Shown here in pieces: positions 1-8,442 of a DNA stretch of 64,000 nt. Position 1 is the stretch's first letter. Every line of letters begins with the position of its first letter. Below the pieces are notes generated by a model that saw nothing but the letters and a program-made list of their open reading frames with translations, did not search any database and was not told the origin of the DNA. A program made the translations under genes and the position numbers. The stretch is from Cyclobacteriaceae bacterium (GTDB lineage Bacteria; Bacteroidota; Bacteroidia; Cytophagales; Cyclobacteriaceae): assembly GCA_019694875.1 (NCBI GenBank), contig JAIBBC010000003.1, positions 248,001 to 312,000 on the forward strand, given 5' to 3'.

Positions 1-504
1 TGCAGAGCCGGAAATTGCGCTGACGGTAAACACCGAACCTCCGTTCAGATTTGTTGCACAGTTCCGGTTTGTTGAAAAGCCATCATTCAATCCGCCTGCG
101 AACATTGTGCAGCTGGTTGACGACACCGGAAGTGAAGACGAAAGTGTTTGACAAGCATTTGTGAGGTCGACAGATATGTTTCCGTTTGTACTACCAAATG
201 AAACGAGAATCGTATTTGTTCCCTGTCCGCTTACAATTGTTGCGCCCGCCGGAACCGACCATGTGTAGGTTGTTTCCTGTGTGGTACCACCAGCCGTTAC
301 TGTATAACTTTCCGTTGAAAATGTGCAAAACGTTGACGGGCCTGAGACCGCGCTGAGTGTGAAAACCGATGCTCCGTTAAGATCGATCGCGCAGGCACGT
401 GCAACTGAATGTCCGTCATTGCTTCCACCCGCAAACTGGGCATAGAGATTTTGCCCGGCAATGCAGGTAATGAACCCGATCAGCAATAGTCGCAACGACC
501 TCAC
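1..504 (-). CDS. Secreted repeat protein, N-terminal part (gene cut by window edge)
   Basis: The minus-strand frame starts at a GTG (502-504) and stays open for 168 codons to the window edge. An in-frame TAG lies 24 nt upstream of the GTG, so the start is well bounded. Residues 1-23 look like a signal peptide (basic start, hydrophobic core, ending YAQ). Two copies of a roughly 111-residue unit begin at residues 24 and 135 with FAGGxNDG, followed by LNGxSVFTxSAxSG; between them is a beta-rich PKD-like stretch with TWSVPAGA. This looks like the start of a long cell-surface or secreted protein of the type exported by type IX secretion; the C-terminal sorting domain would lie outside the window. 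It follows the SUMF1-like gene after 30 nt on the same strand, so the two are probably cotranscribed. Confidence 0.75.
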   Translation of the reverse strand, partial: MRSLRLLLIGFITCIAGQNLYAQFAGGSNDGHSVARACAIDLNGASVFTLSAVSGPSTFCTFSTESYTVTAGGTTQETTYTWSVPAGATIVSGQGTNTILVSFGSTNGNISVDLTNACQTLSSSLPVSSTSCTMFAGGLNDGFSTNRNCATNLNGGSVFTVSAISGSA

Positions 505-534
505 GGAATAGCAGTTTAGGAAACGCTAACGAGG

Positions 535-2181
535 TTACGGTGCAGTTCTAACTCCTCTTCCACCTTGGCGAACCTCGCGTCCGTTTACGCCTGTCCATGC
601 AGGATATGAACGATCTGAAGTTTCCAACCAGTTGTTATCGTTCCATGTACCTGCCCGGAAACCGAGACCCGCGGCCTGAGTTGAGCCGTTATTTGTTCCC
701 GCATTCGAAACCGTCCAGTTGGAATTACCATTCGCACCGGGCCAGTTGTCGACATTGGCAAAGCCGGATGTTGTAAGCGCCCCGTTTCCATGAAGACCTG
801 TATACGATCTGCCGGCCACGTTACCAACGCCAACCGGAACCTCCCAGAGATTTCCGGTCATTTCCATAATTCCGTAATAGCTTGCACCTGCTTCCACGCG
901 GGAAGAAGTTGCTGTTGCAAAGAGGCCTACACGCAAAGGTCCGCCTAACGTACCGGTTGTTGCAAAGTATGCTGCGTTGCCAACCGTTGAGCTGGGTGAT
1001 GTTGGGAGTTCGCTGCCTGCTCCGGCATTAATCAGCGGTGCATACGAAACGTTGTAGATTGATGTAGACCCCCATGCATATTCTGCGGGAAGCGCTGGCA
1101 ATGTACCGCGCATCATCTTCTCGAGTTCAAGCTCAGTCATGATGCGCAACCCCGACCAGTCGTAATAGGCCATGAGATCCATCGCGCTTAAATAGTTGCA
1201 GGCAATATTTTGACCGTCATCTGTTTCGTTGAACACACCATCGTTGTCAAGATCCGAAGCATATACGCCCACGATGTTGGCTGCGATAACCGGAAGCGTA
1301 CGGCACTTGATTCCATTTCTGTTGGGAGGAGTTCCTCCATTTGTGATGTACCGGTTTACGACTGTTGCACCGTGTCGCGCAAGTTGCTGCGTTGGTGTTA
1401 ACACGTTTAGAAACTCTGCGTATTGTTCCTGACTGATTTCGTACTTCATAGCATAAATCGCTGCAAAACCTTTTGGGAATGCTGCAGGCAGTGCCTGGGA
1501 AACCGCATCGTTAAAATCGTCAGGGGTGTTCATGTTGGCAGTGTTGTTATTTCCCAGCGAACCTGCACCTGAGCCACCTAACGTTAATGCTCCTTCGCTG
1601 GTAACCTGAAACGCTGCACTTGTGTTGCCCGCTTCGAACTGGCCGTTCAAACTTGCAACCGAGTTATCGCCCGCATAAAAATTGCCTTGCGGCACGTAAA
1701 CCATTTCTACTGCAAACACTTTTACAGAAACATTACAGTTGTCCAGCACCCCATCTGCGCCATAGTTCCAGCGAAGCAGCACTTGGTCCCAGTCGATATT
1801 GCCCGATCCATTGGCCGAGCGATAGAGGAAAACACCCTTGCCGTCTGCTGTTGGCATGATCGCAGGTACAACTCCGTTGTTAGTTGTAACGGAGTGATCT
1901 CCGGGAGTAGCACTCAGGGTTGCGTGCTGCCAGCTACCGGCAGTACAGCCGGTGCCTCCTTCAATCCGGAACTTGACAAAAACCCAGGCCGCATCCCAGT
2001 TAGAAGGACCGGAACTTACGCGCCACGAGTTGCTCCAGCTAATGTCAAATCGAACAAGTGTAAAGTCTGATGCAGCATTTTGGCCGGTTAGCGTTGCATT
2101 GCTGACTGCTATATCGTTGCTGTAAGCGCCAACGTGTAGCAGGCACAATACCGCCATGCAGAGATAGTAGAGGGGTCTCAT
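535..2181 (-). CDS. SUMF1/formylglycine-generating-enzyme-like secreted protein
   Basis: A 548-residue exported protein. I chose the ATG at 2181 rather than the TTG at 2211, because the signal peptide (MRPLYYLC..., hydrophobic to about residue 21) then starts normally. Residues about 25-160 are a beta-rich N-terminal region. From about residue 160 (MVYVPQGNFYAGD) to the end it reads as a SUMF1/FGE-sulfatase fold: KYEISQEQYAEFL, a DWSGLRIMTELELEKMMRG segment, EMTGNLWE, and GLGFRAGTW near the C-terminus. The conserved cysteine pair that bacterial formylglycine-generating enzymes carry near the C-terminus is not visible, so I infer a structural or binding role instead of sulfatase maturation. 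It lies 30 nt upstream of the repeat protein that crosses the left edge. Confidence 0.8.
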   Translation of the reverse strand: MRPLYYLCMAVLCLLHVGAYSNDIAVSNATLTGQNAASDFTLVRFDISWSNSWRVSSGPSNWDAAWVFVKFRIEGGTGCTAGSWQHATLSATPGDHSVTTNNGVVPAIMPTADGKGVFLYRSANGSGNIDWDQVLLRWNYGADGVLDNCNVSVKVFAVEMVYVPQGNFYAGDNSVASLNGQFEAGNTSAAFQVTSEGALTLGGSGAGSLGNNNTANMNTPDDFNDAVSQALPAAFPKGFAAIYAMKYEISQEQYAEFLNVLTPTQQLARHGATVVNRYITNGGTPPNRNGIKCRTLPVIAANIVGVYASDLDNDGVFNETDDGQNIACNYLSAMDLMAYYDWSGLRIMTELELEKMMRGTLPALPAEYAWGSTSIYNVSYAPLINAGAGSELPTSPSSTVGNAAYFATTGTLGGPLRVGLFATATSSRVEAGASYYGIMEMTGNLWEVPVGVGNVAGRSYTGLHGNGALTTSGFANVDNWPGANGNSNWTVSNAGTNNGSTQAAGLGFRAGTWNDNNWLETSDRSYPAWTGVNGREVRQGGRGVRTAP

Positions 2182-2299
2182 GAGAAATAGATTATTGGGG
2201 ACGTTAGACAATCCTGTAAATAAATGAAAATAGCGGCAAAAACCTGCCTTCTATCGTTACTTTTTTACAGGAAATTGCCGTTATAGCCTGAAATGTCAG

Positions 2300-2331
2300 T
2301 TGCTGCCGTGGGTGTTTTTTCCCTATTTTTG
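2300..2331 (+). promoter_or_regulatory. Bacteroidota-type promoter for the 32-residue ORF
   Basis: TTG at 2300-2302 and TATTTTTG at 2324-2331, 21 nt apart, fit the phylum's -33/-7 pattern (TTG, then TAnnTTTG). The predicted start of transcription is about 20 nt before the ATG at 2356. Confidence 0.55.
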
Positions 2332-2355
2332 GCATCACCTAAAATTTTATCCGCT

Positions 2356-2454
2356 ATGGCAAAAGGACAAGACAAACGGAAAGAGGACAAAAAGAAGCCT
2401 CTCAAAACCTTGAAAGAAAAACGGGCTGAAAAGAAGGCCAAGAAAGGTAATTAA
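2356..2454 (+). CDS. Small lysine-rich basic protein (32 aa)
   Basis: A 32-codon ORF, ATG to TAA, starting MAKGQDKRKEDKKK and ending KKAKKGN. About 45% of residues are lysine or arginine, with no hydrophobic segment. It is flanked by a good promoter (2300-2331) and by a strong stem-loop terminator right after the stop, so it looks like a complete monocistronic gene. Similar tiny Lys-rich proteins are, to my recollection, common in Bacteroidota. Function is unknown; nucleic-acid or ribosome contact is only a guess from the charge. Confidence 0.6.
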   Translation: MAKGQDKRKEDKKKPLKTLKEKRAEKKAKKGN

Positions 2455-2460
2455 TTACAC

Positions 2461-2482
2461 GGGCGCTTATGGCGCCCTTTTT
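2461..2482 (+). terminator. Rho-independent terminator
   Basis: GGGCGC at 2461-2466 pairs with GCGCCC at 2472-2477 across a five-base loop and is followed by a run of five T. It lies 6 nt after the 32-residue ORF. Confidence 0.8.
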
Positions 2483-2496
2483 GTTGCTGCAATGCC

Positions 2497-2961
2497 ATGA
2501 AAATCTTGCTGGTTCTGTTATTAATCCCTCCCGTGTTAACCTTTGCGCAAAAGGGTGAAGGCATTAAGGCCGAATTCGAAAAACTATACTGGCTTAACGG
2601 AAGCTGGAGCCAGACTAACATTACCAAACCGGGACAGGCGCTGGTTGAGCAATGGACGAAGTCGGGCGATTATGAAATGAAGGGCCAGGCAACCACTACA
2701 CAAAATGGCGACACCGTTTTTGTAGAACGCACTACCCTTCTGATTAAAGACAACTCCATTTACTATGTAGCTGATGTGCCGCAAAACAAGCAGCCGGTTT
2801 ATTTCAAACTTACCGCGTTAACTGCGAGTGAATTCACCTGCGAAAACCCACAACATGATTTTCCTAAAAAGATCACCTACAAGCTTTCCGGAACGCAACT
2901 GAAAGCCACGATATCCGGAAACGGAAAATCGTTCGATTACCTCTACGAGAAAAAGAACTGA
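2497..2961 (+). CDS. Secreted DUF6265-like protein (154 aa)
   Basis: A 154-residue protein with a signal peptide (MKILLVLLLIPPVLTFAQ). The mature part begins with an LYWLNGSWSQ motif and continues as an antiparallel beta pattern (EQWTKSGDYEMKGQA, TTLLIKDNSIYYVADV, FTCENPQHDFPKKITY). The WLxGxW start and the ENPQHDFPK segment match my memory of the DUF6265 family, which has no assigned reaction. Its stop at 2961 abuts the stop of the convergent GH5 gene (2962), with no space for a terminator between them. Confidence 0.75.
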   Translation: MKILLVLLLIPPVLTFAQKGEGIKAEFEKLYWLNGSWSQTNITKPGQALVEQWTKSGDYEMKGQATTTQNGDTVFVERTTLLIKDNSIYYVADVPQNKQPVYFKLTALTASEFTCENPQHDFPKKITYKLSGTQLKATISGNGKSFDYLYEKKN

Positions 2962-5544
2962 TTACTCCAACCGGATACTTTCAATGGCCATGCCGTGCTT
3001 GTCCTGAACCTGGTTTGACGGTATACCTGGTCCAACGGAGATTTGAAGAGTTTCAACCTTCGTCATGTCGAGCTTGCCCTCTGGTCCGTTGAAATAATAC
3101 GGAAGGAATGTTGGGTACGGTCGCGGAAGTGTTACAAGCTTAGCCGGTTTTAAGTCGCTTATGCTTATATAATAATCTGCGCTGCCCGGCTTCAGCGTGA
3201 TCAATCCTCCGAAAGCAGTTCCATCACCTGTAATCAACGCCACCTGAACAATGCATTCTTTGTCGTTGAGCGAATGCCCTTTGAACACAAGCTTCTGTTT
3301 GGAAGTTAAATCTCCTGCCCTGCCGGCAACTTTTTGCTTGAAGAAGTAGCGGGCCGAATAATCATATATCTTTTCTCCGTTAACATTCTCCGGATCGGAC
3401 GTGAACAGTTTTTCAACGTTGATCTGGAGTTCAGACTTACCCGGTTCGGCCAGCGGTACAAGCGAACTTGATCTTATCCATTGCCGCGACAATTCTTCTG
3501 AATCGGTTGAAGCATTAAAAAGATAAATCGGATTTTCCGGTCGCACCGCACGAACGGTGTAAGGCTTATCGTCATAAAAATCCCAACCCCATGGTCTTCC
3601 TTCTGCTCCTGACGGATAGGTGTGATACCTGCCCGACTTGTCTTTAATCACAAAATGATACTTTAAAAATCCGGGCTGGATAAACCGTGCCGGCACCGTT
3701 GCAGTAAAGTCATATCCATTTAGCACCTGCATGGTAATGAACTCAGAACGCCAGCCTTCACCCGAAACAAATAACTCTACCGGCAATTCAAGCGATGGTG
3801 ATGCAACAGTAACGTTAATGGTATAATCACGGGCCGCAGTTACTTCATCTACTACTTTGTGAATAACCGAAACATTTTTCAAAGTCGGCTTAGGCGCTGC
3901 AAACTCTTTGAGCGTGATCGTATTCCATCTGCTGTCGCGTGTGAATTTTGTATTTACACCGGCTTTCTTCAATAAATAAGTTCCCGGCATGATATCGAAC
4001 GAGCGGTCGTCTACAGTGGCTTTGTGTTCATTACCATCATTAAGCGCAGTAATCGTAAAACCTTCACCTAAATCGGTAAGGTTGATGTTCATCGGGTGGA
4101 GTTTCCAGTTAATAACGGCAACCAATTTGTTTGGACTTGTTCGTGTGAATGGATCCTCAATCCAAATCGCATCCGGCATTACCTCGAGTCGCCATACGCC
4201 ATTCTCAAGCCGATCGAGAAAGTAAGCGCCTTTGCCTTTGTATCGCACGAGTTCAGAGTCGCCATAGCCTGCAATCTGTTCCAGTTTGTCGGGCGACACA
4301 GGCTTAGCATCGGTTGTGTTTGTGTAGAAAAACTTTTCCGGGGAGTTCATTACCGCGAGATCCTTTTCGTAGCTGACTGAGAACGGCCCGAAGGAAGTGT
4401 TGTCGGGAAACGAGCCGTAGTCTTTGTACACCGGCATCTCATGAAACACCTCGCCTGCTATCTTTAAACTCAACGCTTTTTGCGGTGCGTAGGCAAGATT
4501 CATGTAGTGCGTACCATACTCCGTATTGACATCGGCCATGTATGTTGGGTCGTATGCAAAGTGATTTGCGATCTGCATGCCGGCTGTTCTGAAACTTCTT
4601 GCCATGGCGGGATAAATATATGATCGCCCGACATCGGCTGCATCAAACTCATAAACCATCCGGGCCATTGGTTTGAATTTTGGATTGGAAGCAAACGGAA
4701 TGGTGTAGGCATCCACGTTCGGCAACAGGTTTCCGCCCAACTCGTGACGCGATCCTAACCCTGTGGGATACCATTGAAACGTTCCGCCCTGGATGTCGGC
4801 ATCAAAGTATGCATCCGCCAGCTGGATACTGTGCGTGATGTTATAGAAGATCGGTTTTTTTGAACCGGTGCTCCGCATCGACTTTACCATCCGGTTGACA
4901 AAGTTTGTGACCTTTTCCGGTGACTCCCGATGGTGTGGTTCATTACAGATTTCGAATGCGATGATGTCGGGATCATTTTTATAGGCGACTCCGGTGTATT
5001 CGTTCACATGGTTTAGAAACTGGGCCAGATAGTTTTCCTGCGCTTTGATTGCAGCTTCGTTCGTCAGGCAGGCATCCTTACCGTATTTGGTGGAAAAGCC
5101 CGGTGTTTTCTCATCGGGTGCCGGCCAACCATTTCCCCAATACGCAATGGGCGTGATTACGAATTTCATTCCGCGTTCTTTCATCTTCATCACCATAAAG
5201 TCAAACAACCGTGTGTGGTCGTTCGTGAGAAGATTTCCGAGCGTATCGCTGATTTCCGAATCCCACACATGGACACGATAGAGATCGAGGCCCAATCGTG
5301 AAAAATGATACACGTCATCCGCAATGGCCTTCTCCAGATCAATGCCGCGTTTCTTTGCCGTGGCATATGCATGAGCAAAGGGTGCGGTATAATTCACCCC
5401 AAAGCCTTCGACTTCAGCGTTTGTCTTCGACCAGCGTATCATCCCGTTTTTATCGACATATACATCTGAGGACCGGGCCGAGCGTTGCGAAAACAAGGGT
5501 GAAGAAACCAATACCGCCAACAGGAAAATCCACTTCATTCTCAT
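2962..5544 (-). CDS. Secreted glycoside hydrolase, GH5/cellulase-like (860 aa)
   Basis: An 860-residue exported protein with a signal peptide (residues 1-19, ending LFSQ). Residues about 45-420 form a (beta/alpha)8-type glycosidase of clan GH-A. NEP (N201-E202-P203) marks the general acid/base, and VYEFD with E299 is a likely nucleophile. The C-terminal half (about 420-860) is beta-rich, with two or three accessory or carbohydrate-binding modules, so the protein is much longer than a bare GH5 domain. Substrate is not evident; a beta-mannan or beta-glucan is plausible. The methyltransferase gene ends 11 nt upstream on the same strand, so readthrough from 7.3 kb is possible. It is distant from the glycosidase operon at 58-64 kb. 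Confidence 0.75.
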   Translation of the reverse strand: MRMKWIFLLAVLVSSPLFSQRSARSSDVYVDKNGMIRWSKTNAEVEGFGVNYTAPFAHAYATAKKRGIDLEKAIADDVYHFSRLGLDLYRVHVWDSEISDTLGNLLTNDHTRLFDFMVMKMKERGMKFVITPIAYWGNGWPAPDEKTPGFSTKYGKDACLTNEAAIKAQENYLAQFLNHVNEYTGVAYKNDPDIIAFEICNEPHHRESPEKVTNFVNRMVKSMRSTGSKKPIFYNITHSIQLADAYFDADIQGGTFQWYPTGLGSRHELGGNLLPNVDAYTIPFASNPKFKPMARMVYEFDAADVGRSYIYPAMARSFRTAGMQIANHFAYDPTYMADVNTEYGTHYMNLAYAPQKALSLKIAGEVFHEMPVYKDYGSFPDNTSFGPFSVSYEKDLAVMNSPEKFFYTNTTDAKPVSPDKLEQIAGYGDSELVRYKGKGAYFLDRLENGVWRLEVMPDAIWIEDPFTRTSPNKLVAVINWKLHPMNINLTDLGEGFTITALNDGNEHKATVDDRSFDIMPGTYLLKKAGVNTKFTRDSRWNTITLKEFAAPKPTLKNVSVIHKVVDEVTAARDYTINVTVASPSLELPVELFVSGEGWRSEFITMQVLNGYDFTATVPARFIQPGFLKYHFVIKDKSGRYHTYPSGAEGRPWGWDFYDDKPYTVRAVRPENPIYLFNASTDSEELSRQWIRSSSLVPLAEPGKSELQINVEKLFTSDPENVNGEKIYDYSARYFFKQKVAGRAGDLTSKQKLVFKGHSLNDKECIVQVALITGDGTAFGGLITLKPGSADYYISISDLKPAKLVTLPRPYPTFLPYYFNGPEGKLDMTKVETLQISVGPGIPSNQVQDKHGMAIESIRLE

Positions 5545-5555
5545 AGTACCATTTA

Positions 5556-6311
5556 TTACGTATCCTTTTTACATTCCACCAGCCAATCCCACGGGTATGG
5601 ATCTTTCAGCCAGCGTGGTGGTGACGACAGCTCTGTATTCCAGTCGTACTCGACTTTTTCAACCTGGGTAAGTGTGAACCCTGCATTCGAAAACACAACA
5701 TCCAGCTCAGACCGCATGAAATGTTTGGTCGGAACATTGTCAATGTAAATTATGCCTTCCAGCAGCCTCCGTTTGGTTGCCTTGAAGTAATCAAATTCAG
5801 AATCCGGAATATTATCGATGGCTACCCCTTCCCGCTTATAAACCTCAATGAGTCGCCATGCGGCATACAGCACCGAATCCAGTGCCGGTAAAACAAACAA
5901 CGCTGTTCCGCCAGGCTTCAGCGCACGCTGAATATTTCTGATAATCGTATGAGTCTTTTCTATTTCCGGAAGCATCGCCACGTTACAACAAAATGCGAAG
6001 TCTGCTTTTGGTAGCGAGAGTCTCGGCTTCGTAAGGTCCATCTGCTTTAGCAAAACATTTTTGTATTGTCTTTTTGCAGCCTGGCTAAGAAGTTCATTCG
6101 AGATGTCGACCCCGACAACCTGTTTGAAAAGTGGTGCGATGTATTGAAATGATTTGCCTGTGCCGCACCCGAAATCTATTGCCGTACCAGATTTCCTCGC
6201 ATGCTTCTTAAAAAATCCGGGAAGTATTTTTTTTCTGTCGCTCGTAAAAACATCAAATATCTGACTGTCGTATGCGCGGCCGATATTATCCCAATGTTTT
6301 TCTTCGTTCAT
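5556..6311 (-). CDS. Class I SAM-dependent methyltransferase (251 aa)
   Basis: A 251-residue cytoplasmic protein with the Rossmann methyltransferase fold. Motif I is AIDFGCGTGKSF near residues 43-54, the acidic end of strand beta2 is VVGVDIS, and an LKPGG loop appears about residue 135. There is no signal or membrane segment. The acceptor substrate cannot be read from the sequence; such Methyltransf_11/25-type proteins act on small molecules. It starts 2 nt after the nitronate monooxygenase-like gene ends, so the two form an operon. Confidence 0.85.
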   Translation of the reverse strand: MNEEKHWDNIGRAYDSQIFDVFTSDRKKILPGFFKKHARKSGTAIDFGCGTGKSFQYIAPLFKQVVGVDISNELLSQAAKRQYKNVLLKQMDLTKPRLSLPKADFAFCCNVAMLPEIEKTHTIIRNIQRALKPGGTALFVLPALDSVLYAAWRLIEVYKREGVAIDNIPDSEFDYFKATKRRLLEGIIYIDNVPTKHFMRSELDVVFSNAGFTLTQVEKVEYDWNTELSSPPRWLKDPYPWDWLVECKKDT

Positions 6312-6313
6312 GA

Positions 6314-7282
6314 CTACGATGTTTTAGCCTGATCGTATTCGCGCGTGAGCGTTCGCACAATTTCAGCCATCGGCTTGATGCTTTTCACGTGCTCAATCGC
6401 AGGACCTGCACACCATACAGTTTTATACGTTGCTCCGAATGCGGCTTTTTCAACAGCTTTCATTCCGCGGAATGCGAGCAACATCTTCACATATTTCTTT
6501 AATCGCTTGTTCTTGTTCAGCAGCCGTTCCAGGAAGTTAGCCTTTGTGCCCAGTTGCTGCACGTAGGGCGTATTGATGACCGTGAGTGCAGAGCCCGAAA
6601 GTTTAGTGGTTCGTACAATGTCTTTTTCACCGTAATCAACCATGGCTTGTTTGTACTCCTGTGTGATGTCGGCTTCGTTGCAGGCAATAAAGATCGTTCC
6701 AACCGAAACACCCGCAGCGCCCCATTCCATGGCCTGCCGGATATCGGAACCATAGGCGATTCCTCCCGCTGAAATGATCGGGATGGAACAATTTGCGTTC
6801 AGTGTTTTAACAAGCTGTTCGGGCGAAGTATTGCCGGCATGACCGCCCGCACGATTGTTTACGGCAATCAGTGCATCCGCGCCAAGCGATTCAACCTTTT
6901 TAGCATATTCAAGATCCACCACATCGCAGAAAACTTTGATGCCAAGCGGTTTACAGATATCGATTACTTCCTTCGGACTGCCCAGCGAAGTGACGATAAA
7001 ATCCACGCGAAGTTCAGCCAGCGTGTCAAGTTGTCCTTTATACTTCAGGTTCGATTTGTTAACGATCAGGTTAACGCCAAACGGTTTGGATGTTGCCGCG
7101 CGAATCTCTGCGATTGCTGCCCGGAGCTCTGAATCGGTACGATAATTCAATGCTGGAAACGCTGCCGTAATTCCATTCTGCAAAGCGGCCACCACCATTT
7201 TGGTGTTGGAGATCAGGAACATAGGGGCCGCAATAATGGGATAGTCGATCCCCAGCATTTTGTCAAGTGTAATAGAAGACAT
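6314..7282 (-). CDS. Nitronate monooxygenase / 2-nitropropane dioxygenase-like flavoprotein
   Basis: A 322-residue TIM-barrel flavoprotein. It begins TLDKMLGIDYPIIAAPMF, the usual start of the NMO/NPD family. The flavin and substrate region is present: NNRAGGHAGN (about residues 142-151), PIISAGGIA, then GAAGVSVGTIFIA, the phosphate-binding end of the barrel. The family oxidises nitronates with FMN; FabK-type enoyl reductases share the fold, so the exact reaction is uncertain. First gene of an operon with the methyltransferase and perhaps the GH5 gene. Confidence 0.82.
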   Translation of the reverse strand: MSSITLDKMLGIDYPIIAAPMFLISNTKMVVAALQNGITAAFPALNYRTDSELRAAIAEIRAATSKPFGVNLIVNKSNLKYKGQLDTLAELRVDFIVTSLGSPKEVIDICKPLGIKVFCDVVDLEYAKKVESLGADALIAVNNRAGGHAGNTSPEQLVKTLNANCSIPIISAGGIAYGSDIRQAMEWGAAGVSVGTIFIACNEADITQEYKQAMVDYGEKDIVRTTKLSGSALTVINTPYVQQLGTKANFLERLLNKNKRLKKYVKMLLAFRGMKAVEKAAFGATYKTVWCAGPAIEHVKSIKPMAEIVRTLTREYDQAKTS

Positions 7283-7305
7283 TCCTGATATGTTAGTATG
7301 ATTTA

Positions 7306-7335
7306 TAAAGTTAGAGTTTTATTATAACCCTGCAA
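7306..7335 (-). promoter_or_regulatory. Promoter for the nitronate monooxygenase-methyltransferase operon
   Basis: On the minus strand TTG (7335-7333) is followed after 19 nt by TAACTTTA (7313-7306), close to the TTG-N19-TAnnTTTG pattern. It ends 24 nt upstream of the ATG at 7282. The rest of 7336-7530 holds no convincing ORF. Confidence 0.55.
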
Positions 7336-7530
7336 CTTTATTTCCGGGGCATTTGTAGTAACTTGCAACCTCTTTCGAATTCTTTCGTAAGAGCGAGTGT
7401 AGTGTTGAATTTTTTGCTTGCAGGTAGTATTAAAATATTTTTTAGGACACCATAAACTCTCGGGTTTATTCTGCAACGCAACACGAACACAAAATAAAAA
7501 TCGGCAAGGACGCTGGGAGAAGGATTAACT

Positions 7531-7887
7531 ATGGGCTGGAGCACATTATACATACACGGAAAACCGGGATTTGAGAGCGAAGTTTTAGATCAGCTGGAGC
7601 GGTCAAGTATCGGCTTTATGCCGGGATCGATGTCCGGGGAGGAAAACATTGCCCTGTACTGGGTTGACGACCGTACCAACATCCGCGACTTTAAAAAAGC
7701 CATCGGGCGCGATATCGTTTTCAAGTACCGCTTACGCGTTTTCAAAAGCCTGGAAGAAGTACACGCCTTTCAGGACGAAAGACTTGCCAATCAAATCTTT
7801 ACCCCTCAGGAAGAAGCTCTTATCCGTGAGATGGAGCATTGGGATGAAACCCATCCGCACCACCAACATTATAAGCACAGCGCTTAA
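7531..7887 (+). CDS. Conserved-looking hypothetical protein (118 aa)
   Basis: A 118-residue soluble protein that I do not recognise. The first 75 residues read as an alpha/beta domain (MGWSTLYIHGKPGFESEVLDQL, then ALYWVDDRTNIRDFKKAIG and VFKYRLRVFKSLEE); the end is helical and His-rich (WDETHPHHQHYKH). A purine-rich GGGAGAAGG about 8 nt before the ATG is one of the few Shine-Dalgarno-like sequences in the window and supports the start. The stop overlaps the convergent 179-residue gene by 4 nt. Confidence 0.65.
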   Translation: MGWSTLYIHGKPGFESEVLDQLERSSIGFMPGSMSGEENIALYWVDDRTNIRDFKKAIGRDIVFKYRLRVFKSLEEVHAFQDERLANQIFTPQEEALIREMEHWDETHPHHQHYKHSA

Positions 7888-8423
7888 GAACGTCTTTCCA
7901 CAACGCTTGCGATATAATGGAATTCTCTTTCCAGATCGTATTTCATCGTTTTAACAGCCCTTCTCATTACGAAATAAGGAATACCGAGCATGAATGCCGC
8001 GTGTAAAATTATAAAAGGAAGGAAGACAAAATTATCTGATACTCCACTGACGATTGCTATAATAAATCCTAAGTAAACCAAGAGCGCAATCGAGTAGAAA
8101 AATATCAGAAATCCAGTCATCGCACTGACTTCAGTCTCGATCACAAGTTCATTACCGTTCTCGCGAAATGTACCGGTAGCGATGGCCAAACCTCCGCGCG
8201 TATCGAATAATTTTCTTCGTCTCCTGATCTTAAAGTCAGCTATCCCAACGTGGCCTTTATATTCATTTTTACTGGAGTCGAATGCTTCAAATGTTGAGAA
8301 AATTACATCGAGCGATCCCTCGTCCACAAGGCTACGAAACTTCTTAGCAAACTGATCCCGCGGTACTGAAACTTCGGTTACCATCTTATCGATAAGCCTG
8401 AGTCTGGACAGGAAATTTTTCAT
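7884..8423 (-). CDS. Hypothetical membrane protein (179 aa)
   Basis: A 179-residue protein with a soluble N-terminal half (about 1-100, beta-rich, with GHVGIADFKIRRRRK) and two predicted transmembrane helices (about 103-130 and 135-155), followed by a short basic tail. The layout recalls DUF3137-like proteins, but I would not assign it. It lies between the convergent 118-residue gene and the helicase gene, whose stop is 19 nt upstream on the same strand. Confidence 0.6.
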   Translation of the reverse strand: MKNFLSRLRLIDKMVTEVSVPRDQFAKKFRSLVDEGSLDVIFSTFEAFDSSKNEYKGHVGIADFKIRRRRKLFDTRGGLAIATGTFRENGNELVIETEVSAMTGFLIFFYSIALLVYLGFIIAIVSGVSDNFVFLPFIILHAAFMLGIPYFVMRRAVKTMKYDLEREFHYIASVVERRS

Positions 8424-8442
8424 AAAATGATTTCTAAAATAC

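Noticed and set aside
535-2181. Functional formylglycine-generating enzyme
   Set aside because: The fold fits, but the catalytic cysteine pair is absent and no sulfatase gene is near.
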